Part shown: positions 43,227-51,514 of the stretch, one piece after another
Numbering within the stretch: position 1 is the stretch's first letter
Layout of the letters: every line of letters begins with the position of its first letter
Origin: SABI01 sp963678555
GTDB lineage: Bacteria > Spirochaetota > Spirochaetia > Sphaerochaetales > Sphaerochaetaceae
NCBI GenBank assembly: GCA_963678555.2
Contig: CAXXJA010000002.1
Span: 496,001 to 560,000, forward strand
Reading direction: 5' to 3'
Length of the DNA stretch: 64,000 bases
Program-made: the position numbers and the translations under genes
Notes under the pieces: model-generated
What the model was told of the DNA's origin: nothing
Databases searched by the model: none
Seen by the model: the letters and a program-made list of their open reading frames with translations, nothing else

Positions 43227-43877
43227 ATGGCGACAATGATCGCTCCGACACGGAGTAATCTGCTGAAACTCAAGGACGACCTTGCATTTGCCCGTCTCGG
43301 GTACGAGCTGCTCGACCAGAAACGTTCGATCCTTGTGGTGGAACTGCTGACCATGGTCGATCAGGCGGTGGAATATCAGGGCAGGGTCGATGCCGCACTG
43401 TCCCTCTCGCATTCCTCCCTGCAGCATACGGTTCTCGAGATGGGCCGGTTGAAGGTGAACAACGTATTCCCCGCCGTGCGGACCGAGAGTTCTATGGAGC
43501 TCGGTGAGCGGAAAGTCATGGGTGTTCATCTGCCCCGGGTGACAACCTCCTACGTCGATTCCGGACCCTACTTCTCCCCGGAGGGGACGACCCTCTCGGT
43601 GGAGGAATCCCTCGAGAAATTCCGTGAAGCACTCAGTCTCATGGGACGTCTGGCGGAACTCAAGGTATCTATCATGCGTCTGGCACGAGAGGTGAAGAAG
43701 ACGATACGGAAGGTAAATGCCCTGGAGAAGATCGTGATACCGAACCTGGAAGAAGACCTCAGATTCACGAAACAGAGAATTGAAGAATCCGAACGTGAAT
43801 CGTTCATGATACTCAAGCAGGTGAAAAACAGGCTTGATGCTTCGAAACGACAGTATGGCAGTACGGATGCTGTGTAG
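43227..43877 (+). CDS. ntpD: V/A-type ATPase subunit D (rotor shaft)
   Basis: A 216-residue protein with two long antiparallel helices, the family start MIAPTRSNLLKLKDDLAFA and the C-terminal helix ALEKIVIPNLEEDLRFTK, which forms the shaft inside the A3B3 ring. AGGGGTGATA precedes the ATG at 43227. It is the last canonical ATPase subunit; the universal-stress gene begins 17 bp later. Confidence 0.95.
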   Translation: MATMIAPTRSNLLKLKDDLAFARLGYELLDQKRSILVVELLTMVDQAVEYQGRVDAALSLSHSSLQHTVLEMGRLKVNNVFPAVRTESSMELGERKVMGVHLPRVTTSYVDSGPYFSPEGTTLSVEESLEKFREALSLMGRLAELKVSIMRLAREVKKTIRKVNALEKIVIPNLEEDLRFTKQRIEESERESFMILKQVKNRLDASKRQYGSTDAV

Positions 43878-43894
43878 GGAGCAGAAGGAGGGAA

Positions 43895-44419
43895 ATGATG
43901 GAACAGATGTTCAAACGACTACTGGTCTACCTCGACGGGACTGAGGACTCCATGAGTGCCGCCATGGCATCTATCGTTCTTGCCAGGCAGCTCGGTGCTT
44001 CTCTCACCGCTGTCTATGTGGTGAATACGAAAGCTCTGCTCGACCTTGTGAAGGCACATATCTTTCTTGATGCGGAGCAGCAGGAGTACCAGAGGGATAT
44101 CGAAGGTGATGCAGAGAGACACCTGAACCATGTCCGTAAACTGGGGTTGAAGAAGGGCCTGGATATCACCTGCATCAAACGGGAAGGTGAGGTGACGAAG
44201 GAAGTCAGGGCTTGTATCGGTGAATATGATATCGATATCCTGGTGATCGGTGGTCTCAGCGAGATTCATTCCCGGCGTGATGAACTTCTCAGTGATACCG
44301 ACCGGATGATGAGAAGCGCGAGTCTGCCGGTATTCGTTGTCAAGGACAATGATGATGTGTGGGACATGTATGAATCGCTAGAAGATGTAGATGGAGAGGA
44401 AATGTATGAATCTCGGTGA
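43895..44419 (+). CDS. universal stress protein (UspA family)
   Basis: A 174-residue Usp-fold protein: FKRLLVYLDGTEDSMSAAM at the N-terminus, LGASLTAVYVVN, and IDILVIGGLSEIHSRRDELL followed by SASLPVFVVKDN. The ATP-binding G-2x-G-9x-G(S/T) motif is only partly kept, so nucleotide binding is uncertain. AGGAGGG precedes tandem ATG codons. It lies 17 bp after subunit D and overlaps the PTS IIA gene by 14 bp, so it is in the ATPase transcription unit and may tie it to energy or stress state (inference). Confidence 0.85.
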   Translation: MMEQMFKRLLVYLDGTEDSMSAAMASIVLARQLGASLTAVYVVNTKALLDLVKAHIFLDAEQQEYQRDIEGDAERHLNHVRKLGLKKGLDITCIKREGEVTKEVRACIGEYDIDILVIGGLSEIHSRRDELLSDTDRMMRSASLPVFVVKDNDDVWDMYESLEDVDGEEMYESR

Positions 44420-44852
44420 TGTATTACACAAGGATCTGGTGAAGGTTCCCCTGACAGGGATGACGAAGAATCAGGTGATAGAGGAACTGGTCGACCTTCT
44501 GGTCACGAGGAGACAGCTGCCGAACAGGGATGATATTCTCAGGGCTGTCATGGAACGTGAGCACCTCGGTTCCACAGGGCTTGTAGACGGGATTGCCATT
44601 CCCCATGCGAAGACAGATGCTGTGAGCGAGGTCTTCGTAGTTGTCGGCATATCAGCCGCGCCCGTACCCTTTGAATCCCAGGACGGAGAGGACTGTTCCT
44701 ATTTCTTTCTGGTCCTCGCCCCGAGTGATCATGCAAGTGCCCATATCGAGATTCTCTCGGCCATCGCACGAACTACCTCTTCCTCTTCCTTTAAAAGAAT
44801 TCTCAAGGCTGTGAAGAGTCCTGATGAGCTGTATGAGCTTTTCATCGACTGA
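44406..44852 (+). CDS. PTS EIIA domain protein (fructose/nitrogen-PTS type)
   Basis: A 148-residue single-domain EIIA of the fructose/mannitol/PtsN class. The phosphorylatable His is in DGIAIPHAKTDAV (near residue 68), preceded by the family's REHLGSTGL. AGAGGAA is just upstream of ATG 44406. No EIIB or EIIC is nearby, so a regulatory role like PtsN is more likely than sugar uptake. It overlaps the Usp gene and is the last gene in the ATPase unit. Confidence 0.87.
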   Translation: MNLGDVLHKDLVKVPLTGMTKNQVIEELVDLLVTRRQLPNRDDILRAVMEREHLGSTGLVDGIAIPHAKTDAVSEVFVVVGISAAPVPFESQDGEDCSYFFLVLAPSDHASAHIEILSAIARTTSSSSFKRILKAVKSPDELYELFID

Positions 44853-44996
44853 ATGATCCAGAGGCTGAAAGCTGTATCTCATACAGAAGCCCTCCAGAGC
44901 GACCGTGTGCTGCCACATGCAGGCACTGACCTGGGGGGCCTGTTTCTGGCATCAGGTACCGTGTATCAGTCGGCCTCACACAGGGCGGATGTGACG

Positions 44997-45677
44997 CTAG
45001 TACCCGAGATCCTCTCCCACGATGATGACATGGATCCTCTGGGCAATACTCTGGTGACCGAGGACAAGGAAAGAGGAACAGATTCCGTTGGTGCACGCGC
45101 CAGCCGGTATGGCCATCAGGTTCTCATCACTGATGTTCCCTGCTATGCAGACACCGTGCTTGGCGCAGTGGGTGTCCTTACTGAGCCTTACGGCATTCGC
45201 CGGTGCAGCGAGAGTCCTTACCCGATTGACCGCCTCTGAGAGATTCCTGACGATCTTGTTCTGACCGACGATCACATAGACCTTTGCAGGACCCCACAAC
45301 AGGGCGCCGAGGCGGTTGTTCGAGCCGTCGACAACATAGATCTCTCCCCGTTCGGTGAGTGCATTGGCACTGCTGAAATAGATGTCACTGGCAAGATGAG
45401 CCCGGGTGACCTCCTGAACCTCCTCAGGGCTCAGAGCAGCAGCATACCTGTCAAGATAGGAGAATTTCCCGCTGCGAAGGAACTCAGTGACTCCTGACTC
45501 CTTCAGGGTCACCGAGCCGCCTGCACCGATGGTACTTCCTTCGGGGATGAGGGAGGAGAGGAGCGATATGACGCCTTCCCTGTCGGGTACATATGAAACC
45601 CCGTAATTGTTCTTTTCGAGGTTGTTCATTGTCCGTTTTACTGAAAGACGTAGGATCTTTTCCTTGTGCACATCCAT
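44997..45677 (-). CDS. LUD-domain protein (LutC/YkgG-like)
   Basis: A 226-residue LUD-domain protein related to lactate-utilisation LutC: SLIPEGSTIGAGGSVTLKESG, FSSANALTERGEIYVVDG and the NRLGALLWGPAKVYVIVG block. Near the C-terminus are four cysteines (CAKHGVC, ACTNGICSS) that could bind metal. AGGAGG lies 7 nt before the ATG. No lutA or lutB is nearby, so a lactate role is uncertain. It is convergent with the PTS IIA gene and divergent from the beta-CASP gene. Confidence 0.85.
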   Translation of the reverse strand: MDVHKEKILRLSVKRTMNNLEKNNYGVSYVPDREGVISLLSSLIPEGSTIGAGGSVTLKESGVTEFLRSGKFSYLDRYAAALSPEEVQEVTRAHLASDIYFSSANALTERGEIYVVDGSNNRLGALLWGPAKVYVIVGQNKIVRNLSEAVNRVRTLAAPANAVRLSKDTHCAKHGVCIAGNISDENLMAIPAGACTNGICSSFLVLGHQSIAQRIHVIIVGEDLGY

Positions 45678-45710
45678 AACTCTTCCTCCTGCTGATATCG
45701 TTCAGGATGT

Positions 45711-45725
45711 AAGTATAAAATACTT
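45711..45725. promoter_or_regulatory. 15-bp dyad between divergent genes
   Basis: AAGTAT-AAA-ATACTT is a perfect dyad in the 87-bp gap between the LUD gene and the beta-CASP gene. It contains TATACT on the minus strand, so it overlaps a candidate -10 box for the LUD gene. Confidence 0.4.
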
Positions 45726-45764
45726 TTTCTAGACAGGAAAGCACTCTGGAAGTATCCTTGAACT

Positions 45765-47444
45765 ATGAACATTACATTTTACGGCGCTGCACAGACTGTC
45801 ACCGGAAGCTGTACCCTGCTGGAATGTGCAGGGACACGTCTTCTCGTGGACTGCGGTCTCCCTCAGGGAGCCGATGAGAAGAAACTGGGAACCGACTTTC
45901 AGTTCAATCCTGAACAGATCGATTTCATCCTCCTTACCCACGCCCATATAGATCACTCGGGCAGGATCCCGATGATGGTACGGGAGGGGTTCCATGGTGC
46001 TGTGCACTCCACCAGTGCTACCGAGGACCTCTGCTCCATCATGCTCGCTGATTCGGGCCACATTCAGGAGATGGAGGCGGAATGGACGAACAGGAAACTC
46101 AGACGGGACGGGAAACGGGAGATAGAACCGATCTATACGGTCGATGATGCGAAACGGGCTATGGATTACTTCATTCCCCATGAATACAATCAGGAGTTCA
46201 ACCTCACCGATTCTATTCAAGTGACTTTCACCGATGCCGGTCATATTCTTGGCTCCTCATCAATACGGATACGGATGAAGGAAGGAAGCGAGGAGCGCAC
46301 CATCGTCTTCTCCGGTGATATCGGAAACACCGATCAGCCGATCATCAATGACCCGGTTCTTCTTGATGATGCGGACTTCGTCGTCATGGAATCGACCTAC
46401 GGGGACCGCCAGCATCCTGTTCCCGATCATTCCACTCAGAGAGAGAATACTGTGGCACGTTCGGCTCAGCTTGCCGACATCATCGAGAGCACCTTCAAAC
46501 GGGGAGGGAACGTCATCATACCCTCGTTCGCCGTAGGACGTACCCAGGAACTGCTCTACCTGATCCGCCACATTATCGACAACAATCTGATCCCCTCAAT
46601 CGAAAAGATCCCCGTCTTCCTCGATTCTCCTCTTGCTATCGAGGCGACACGGGTCTTCTCCCGGAACATCGAAGGGTACTTCGATGAGGACGCCATGAAG
46701 ATCATCGAGGAAGGAGATAATCCCCTCAGGTTCCCCTCCCTTACGATGTCTGTGACCAGTGACGAGTCCAAGAAGATCAATGAGTTCACCGAGAGCTGTG
46801 TCATTATCAGTGCGAGCGGCATGTGTGAAGCAGGGAGGATCAAGCATCATCTGAAGCACAATCTCTGGTCGAGCAGAAATACCGTGCTGTTCAGCGGGTA
46901 TCAGGCGAAAGGAACCCTCGGCAGAAGTATTCTGGACGGGGCAAAGAAGGTGAAGATCTTCGGTGATCATATTGAAGTGAAGGCACAGATCACCCGGCTT
47001 ATGGGTATCAGCGGTCACGCGGACAGGGGCGGACTGATCAAGTGGATAAGCAACTTCTCGGGCAGGTTGAAGCAGGTGTTCGTGGTTCATGGTGATGAGA
47101 GGGTCAGTCAGCACTTTGCCGGGCTGCTGTGTCACTCACTCAATCTTCCCGCCTGGGCTCCTACTGTCACCGAGAGCTTCGACCTCCTCTCAGATGAGTT
47201 CCCTCAGGCTGAGGAGATGAGTATCTGGATTCAGACTCAGCAGGAACTGAAGGGCTCGATCTCGGTGCTCGAACAGGCCTATCAGGAGTCAGCTTCCATT
47301 CTGACGCGTATGAAGGAGCATGCGGACCAGATCATGGAAGAAGAGGACACAAAGGGAGCCCTGCGGCTCTCCCGGGCGATGGAACGGCTGAGTGAAAGCA
47401 TCGATGAGCTCAATGCTCACTGGAACCTTCATAATGGGAATTAA
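45765..47444 (+). CDS. beta-CASP metallo-beta-lactamase-fold RNA hydrolase
   Basis: A 559-residue protein with an N-terminal metallo-beta-lactamase domain (GAAQTVTGSC, LTHAHIDHSGRIP zinc motif, DAGHILGSSS, VFSGDIGN) and a beta-CASP insert (ESTYGDR, FAVGRTQELLYL, ISASGMCEAGRI, FSGYQAKGTLGR, ISGHADRGGL). Relatives are archaeal/bacterial CPSF-like endo- or exoribonucleases acting in RNA processing. A C-terminal helical tail of about 70 residues extends beyond the core. It overlaps the PIG-L gene by 11 bp. SD is weak. Confidence 0.93.
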   Translation: MNITFYGAAQTVTGSCTLLECAGTRLLVDCGLPQGADEKKLGTDFQFNPEQIDFILLTHAHIDHSGRIPMMVREGFHGAVHSTSATEDLCSIMLADSGHIQEMEAEWTNRKLRRDGKREIEPIYTVDDAKRAMDYFIPHEYNQEFNLTDSIQVTFTDAGHILGSSSIRIRMKEGSEERTIVFSGDIGNTDQPIINDPVLLDDADFVVMESTYGDRQHPVPDHSTQRENTVARSAQLADIIESTFKRGGNVIIPSFAVGRTQELLYLIRHIIDNNLIPSIEKIPVFLDSPLAIEATRVFSRNIEGYFDEDAMKIIEEGDNPLRFPSLTMSVTSDESKKINEFTESCVIISASGMCEAGRIKHHLKHNLWSSRNTVLFSGYQAKGTLGRSILDGAKKVKIFGDHIEVKAQITRLMGISGHADRGGLIKWISNFSGRLKQVFVVHGDERVSQHFAGLLCHSLNLPAWAPTVTESFDLLSDEFPQAEEMSIWIQTQQELKGSISVLEQAYQESASILTRMKEHADQIMEEEDTKGALRLSRAMERLSESIDELNAHWNLHNGN

Positions 47445-48141
47445 GATACTGGCTGTAGGAGCACACCCTGACGATGTCGAGATCGGGTGCTTCGGCACCC
47501 TCGATGCATGCGTGAAGAGGGGGGACACGGTTATCGTGTGCTCCCTCACCAACGGGAATCTGGGACACAACCAGCTCTCGAAGGAGGAGCTCGAGAGGAC
47601 TCGTCTTATTGAGGGCGCCCGTGCTTCGGCCGTGATCGGAGCCCATTATACCTGTCTCGGTTTCGACGATATGTCCCTCGATCCCTATACCAGTGCCCAG
47701 GCAGAGAAGCTGACCGACCTGATCCGGTCTGTTCAGCCTCAGATTATCATCACGCACGGACAAGGTGATGGTCATCCTGACCATACAGCAGCACATCTAC
47801 TTGTGCTGAAATGTACGACGCTCTCTGCCCTGAAGAACTACACGACCGACTCGGAGCCTCTCAGTGCAGCGGTTCCCATATACTGTATGGAAAGTGCTGA
47901 GGGAAGCGAGATGCACCCCGATATCTATGTAGACATCACCGGGTCCTTCGAGAACAAGATACGCGCACTTGGAGAACATGCAAGTCAGCACAATTTCATC
48001 CACGATGATACGGTAAGAGACTATATCCATTACATTGAAGTGCTCGGCGGCTACCGGGGATGGCAGTGCGGTGTGAGAATGGCGGAAGCCTTCCAGTACT
48101 GCCCGAATCGTCTGAGGCCTACCACACGTCATCTCCCATAG
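47434..48141 (+). CDS. PIG-L/LmbE-family deacetylase
   Basis: A 235-residue zinc-dependent N-acetylglucosaminyl-type deacetylase. Metal motif AHPDDVEIG at the start and HPDHTAAH in the middle are diagnostic. ATG 47434 lies inside the last codons of the beta-CASP gene (11-bp overlap), so they are coupled. Members act on GlcNAc-inositol, bacillithiol precursors or N-acetyl sugars; the substrate here is not known. Its 3' end overlaps the convergent DUF72 gene by 23 bp. Confidence 0.92.
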   Translation: MGIKILAVGAHPDDVEIGCFGTLDACVKRGDTVIVCSLTNGNLGHNQLSKEELERTRLIEGARASAVIGAHYTCLGFDDMSLDPYTSAQAEKLTDLIRSVQPQIIITHGQGDGHPDHTAAHLLVLKCTTLSALKNYTTDSEPLSAAVPIYCMESAEGSEMHPDIYVDITGSFENKIRALGEHASQHNFIHDDTVRDYIHYIEVLGGYRGWQCGVRMAEAFQYCPNRLRPTTRHLP

Positions 48142-48967
48142 CCTGCCTCAGACGAATGATCGACAGGGGTGCAGATCCCTCGAAGTGATTGTTCACTGCG
48201 ACATAGATCTGATGCTCCTGTGCAAGAAGTTTCAGGGAGGCTGCCAGGCGCACAATATCGGTTGACTTGTCAAACACGATGCTGTCCCACCTGTTTCCCG
48301 TCGCCTCTTCTATGTCCGAACGGTTCTCTCCATGAAGACGGAGGACCATCACCGGAGAGAATGCTTCCCGATATCGTTCAATGGTCTCTGTGACGTCAGG
48401 CATCCAGTACCCGCTGAGCAGGACCGGTGAGATATCCATCTCCCTCAGGGATGCAAAGAACCCGTAGCTGAGATACCCGGGATTACGGATCTCTATTCCC
48501 AGAGGGATGTGTCCGGGCACCCCGCTGCGGAACGCCTTCACGGCCTGGAGGAACTCCCCGACCGTAGAGAACATCGACCTGTTCAGGTACCCGAACTGCA
48601 GCATATGCATCGCTGTTTTCGGTTTCAGGATCTCCAGTGAGGCAAGGTATTCGTCCATAAGAGCCTGTGACAGAAAGAATCGGTTCTCGTTCCCTGTGTG
48701 GGGATTGATCTTCAGGGTAAGGGCGTTGGGGCATTTGACGATGAAACGAAACTCATCCGGAGTGGAAGCATCATATTCTGCAACCGTATCAGAGGACGGA
48801 AGTCCGGCGCTATCCTTTCCCAGTGACCAGAACCACCGGTCGATCTCAACCATCGGGTACCGTGCTGCATACTCGGTCAGGGGGTGTTTCGGGTACTCAC
48901 ACGAATAGACGAGGGATTTCCAGGAGGGGTAGATGAAGGATGATGTGCCCATCAAAACAGAGTTCAT
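48119..48967 (-). CDS. DUF72 family protein
   Basis: A 282-residue TIM-barrel-like DUF72 (YecE) protein: MGTSSFIYPSWKSLVY, YPMVEIDRWFWSLG, FRFIVKCPNALTLK and VNNHFEGSAPLSI near the end. Function of the family is not established; relatives bind or cleave nucleic acid in some proposals. No SD precedes the ATG, but a TATTGT box ends 6 nt upstream, suggesting leaderless translation. Divergent from the esterase gene and convergent with the PIG-L gene. Confidence 0.88.
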   Translation of the reverse strand: MNSVLMGTSSFIYPSWKSLVYSCEYPKHPLTEYAARYPMVEIDRWFWSLGKDSAGLPSSDTVAEYDASTPDEFRFIVKCPNALTLKINPHTGNENRFFLSQALMDEYLASLEILKPKTAMHMLQFGYLNRSMFSTVGEFLQAVKAFRSGVPGHIPLGIEIRNPGYLSYGFFASLREMDISPVLLSGYWMPDVTETIERYREAFSPVMVLRLHGENRSDIEEATGNRWDSIVFDKSTDIVRLAASLKLLAQEHQIYVAVNNHFEGSAPLSIIRLRQAMGDDVW

Positions 48968-48973
48968 ATGTAC

Positions 48974-49002
48974 ACAATACCCGCAAAGATAGCTATTGGC
49001 AA
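48974..49002 (-). promoter_or_regulatory. DUF72 promoter, leaderless type
   Basis: Minus strand: TTGCCA (48997-49002), 17-nt spacer, TATTGT (48974-48979), then 6 nt to the ATG. Initiation is predicted at the start codon itself. Confidence 0.6.
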
Positions 49003-49023
49003 ATCCTCTACTTTGTGTACAAT
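48996..49023 (+). promoter_or_regulatory. esterase promoter, leaderless type
   Basis: TTGGCA (48996-49001), 16-nt spacer, TACAAT (49018-49023), then 6 nt to the ATG at 49030. Its -35 hexamer overlaps the opposing -35 of the DUF72 promoter by five bases. Confidence 0.6.
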
Positions 49024-49029
49024 ACCAAT

Positions 49030-49923
49030 ATGGCTACAAAACAGGATACACAGACGCCGCAGAGCTTCCTTTCGAAGATGTTTGAACTGATGTTCTATGC
49101 CAACCGTCGTCTCGGAATTTTCACTCCACCCGACAATCTCGATCCGTACCTTGAGGAGAAGCGGAAGGAGCAGGAACGTCCCTACAGTCCTGTGAAGATC
49201 CTGCTCTTCGCCTCCTCGTTCACGGTTCTGTCGTTTGAAGGAGTTCCTGTGGTTCGCTTCAGACCGAGAAAGCGCCTGGCAAACAAGCGTATGCTCTACT
49301 TCCATGGAGGAGCGTACGTGGATGATGCATCAGCCCTCCATTTTCATTTCATCGATTCCCTCATCAAAGAGTATCCGATGGAAGTGTATATGCCGATCTA
49401 CCCGAAAACGCCGACACACACTGCAACCGAGGTGATTGAAGTCCTGGCAGGATTGGTTCCGGCTCTCCCCCCGTTCGATATCGTAGCAGGCGACAGCGCC
49501 GGAGGCGGACTGGCACTCGCGGTCACCTCGATGCTTCACCTGAAACCGGAACATCTGATCCTGATTTCCCCGTGGCTCTCCATCTCACTTACTCACCCCG
49601 GAATCGAGCAGGTGATCCCCACCGATCCTCTGCTCAACAGAGAATACCTGAGAGAGATCGGACGTATCTATAAGGGAGAACTCGAGTGGGACGATCCGAG
49701 AGTATCGCCGGTGCACGCTGAACTGGATGAACGGATACGTGTATCAGTGTTCAGTGGAACCCATGAAATTTTCTTCCCCGATATCCGTGATTTTGCCCAG
49801 CGCATGAAGCTGACACATGATATCCTGTACGTGGAGAGGGAAGGGATGAATCATGACTATCCTCTGTTCCCGATGAAGGAGGGGGTGGAGGCCGTAGGGC
49901 AGATCATTCAGAGGATCAGGTAA
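49030..49923 (+). CDS. alpha/beta-hydrolase, HSL/GDXG esterase family
   Basis: A 297-residue esterase. The oxyanion motif is YFHGGAYVDD, the nucleophile elbow is AGDSAGGGLA (Ser near residue 156), the acid lies in VFSGTHEIFFPD and the His in GMNHDYPLF, all in family order. Acts on short-chain esters in the cytoplasm (no signal peptide). The ATG at 49030 has no SD; a promoter ends 6 nt upstream. It is convergent with the MFS gene (20 bp). Confidence 0.92.
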   Translation: MATKQDTQTPQSFLSKMFELMFYANRRLGIFTPPDNLDPYLEEKRKEQERPYSPVKILLFASSFTVLSFEGVPVVRFRPRKRLANKRMLYFHGGAYVDDASALHFHFIDSLIKEYPMEVYMPIYPKTPTHTATEVIEVLAGLVPALPPFDIVAGDSAGGGLALAVTSMLHLKPEHLILISPWLSISLTHPGIEQVIPTDPLLNREYLREIGRIYKGELEWDDPRVSPVHAELDERIRVSVFSGTHEIFFPDIRDFAQRMKLTHDILYVEREGMNHDYPLFPMKEGVEAVGQIIQRIR

Positions 49924-49943
49924 CGTCCGCTTTCAGATACGGT

Positions 49944-51167
49944 TCATCGGGCAAAACGTGCACATACGATCTTCCGTGCGGCAAAGTAGCCTGAGAGAAT
50001 ATACATCGAGGTGAGGATGAAGACTCCTTCATAGCCGATATAGCGCACAATGGAACCGACCGCGATGGGAAAAACGATACTCATGATCGCTCCTGCTCCG
50101 CTGAGGCCCGCATAGACCGATCTGTTCTCATCATCAGATATCTCGAGGAGGATCCCCGGCTGTACGATCTTATAGAGTTCAGCACTTGCCCCTGTGAACA
50201 GGAATACGAACATATAGAGTGTTGACGATCCTTTGAGTATAAGAGCGAGAACCGGTGTGGCTGCAGCAAGGATGATGAACAGATTAAGCAGGGGCCGGTA
50301 TTGTTCCTTTTTGTACAGGAAGTTAAGAAGCGATGTCGTAATCAGAGCTCCTGTCATCTGGAATAAGAGAAACGTGCCTGTCGTTGATCCGGTGACTTTG
50401 AACTGCTCTCTGCCGTACATCATCAGAAACGGAATCGTCGACATGATGACCCCGCTGAGGTTGATCCACAGCAGATAGTATCTCAGGTTCTTATCATGTT
50501 TCAGTGCCGAGGCGAACAGCGAGAGCGACCGCTTCCTTTCGACAACCTGCTGCGTTTCTCTCAGCGGCTCCCGTATGATCCAGAATCCAGTTGTTGCAAC
50601 AAGAAGAAGGGATGCTCCTATGATGAACAGGTAGGAATAGTTCACCGGATACGAATACGAGGATAGAATGACCTTCACGATCAGACTTGAAACGATGATG
50701 CCGATACTGCTGATCAGCTGTTTGTTCATGAGAAGTTTCTTTCTTCTGGCAGGAGGAACTGACCGCCCCATCAGGTCCGTGTAACTGATATTGGCAAATG
50801 CACCGCTGAACGAGAAGGTGGTCATGAGAAGAATCACGGCCCATATCTTCCAGTCTGCCTGACCACCCAGACGCAGGAGGAAGAACCCCAGGACCATGAG
50901 GGCTGTCACCCGCAGGTAGATGCCGGCAAGGAGGGCGGGTTTCTTTCTCGGAAGGTGGGTGATGAACCCTGCAAACACAAGCTGCATGAAACTCGTTCCC
51001 CCCACCATGACCGCGGAAAGCAATCCGAGGTGGAACGCTGTACCCCCCAGTTCTCCGATCATGGAAGGAACCACTGTATTCACATCGATGAAATTCATTG
51101 TAAGTGCGAGAAACAGTGCATGAATGAGAAATCCTGCATAGTTTCTTCTCTGTATCTTTTCCTGCAT
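49944..51167 (-). CDS. major facilitator superfamily transporter
   Basis: A 407-residue, 12-helix MFS protein (FIDVNTVVPSMIGELGG in helix 1, GFITHLPRKKPALLAG loop, SYTDLMGRSVPPARRKKLL). The usual MFS loop-2 motif is loosely kept. AAAGGGA lies 7 nt before ATG 51167. I cannot place it in a substrate-defined subfamily. Confidence 0.85.
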   Translation of the reverse strand: MQEKIQRRNYAGFLIHALFLALTMNFIDVNTVVPSMIGELGGTAFHLGLLSAVMVGGTSFMQLVFAGFITHLPRKKPALLAGIYLRVTALMVLGFFLLRLGGQADWKIWAVILLMTTFSFSGAFANISYTDLMGRSVPPARRKKLLMNKQLISSIGIIVSSLIVKVILSSYSYPVNYSYLFIIGASLLLVATTGFWIIREPLRETQQVVERKRSLSLFASALKHDKNLRYYLLWINLSGVIMSTIPFLMMYGREQFKVTGSTTGTFLLFQMTGALITTSLLNFLYKKEQYRPLLNLFIILAAATPVLALILKGSSTLYMFVFLFTGASAELYKIVQPGILLEISDDENRSVYAGLSGAGAIMSIVFPIAVGSIVRYIGYEGVFILTSMYILSGYFAARKIVCARFAR

Positions 51168-51348
51168 GTGTAATCCCTTTTTCGAAAGTCCCACACAACA
51201 ATACAGAGAAAGCTGCGTGAAAGTAAAGTGGAAATGATACAATGCATACAAATCGTGCCAGAACCGGATTATTCCATCGGTTTCTCTGAATTATCTTGAT
51301 GTTATCGTATCACGGAGGTGTCTACGTACAGCAGGTGAGGCAGACTTC

Positions 51349-51453
51349 ATGGCTCTGATCATCTGTGACAAATGCGGTGGTAGTGTAGCTGATAAGGCTT
51401 CTGTGTGTCCTCATTGCGGCTTTCCGCTGAGGAGGGAGACGACTGCTCAATAA
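51349..51453 (+). CDS. 34-residue zinc-ribbon protein
   Basis: A very short gene with two CxxC pairs (CDKCGGSVAD and CPHCGFPLRR), the zinc-ribbon pattern. GGTGAGG stands 8 nt before the ATG; the stop is TAA. It lies in the 260-bp gap between the divergent MFS gene and the convergent GntR gene. Four correctly spaced cysteines plus an SD favour a real gene, but such a small frame needs support from conservation. Function unknown. Confidence 0.6.
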   Translation: MALIICDKCGGSVADKASVCPHCGFPLRRETTAQ

Positions 51454-51514
51454 AGCACCCTGTGCAGGTTTGTCTTCATTCCTTCGTATGCACAAGGACT
51501 GCGATTCGTTCAGG

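Noticed and set aside
44853..45239. Plus-strand frame after the PTS IIA gene
   Set aside because: Mostly antisense to the LUD gene, no SD and no recognisable sequence.
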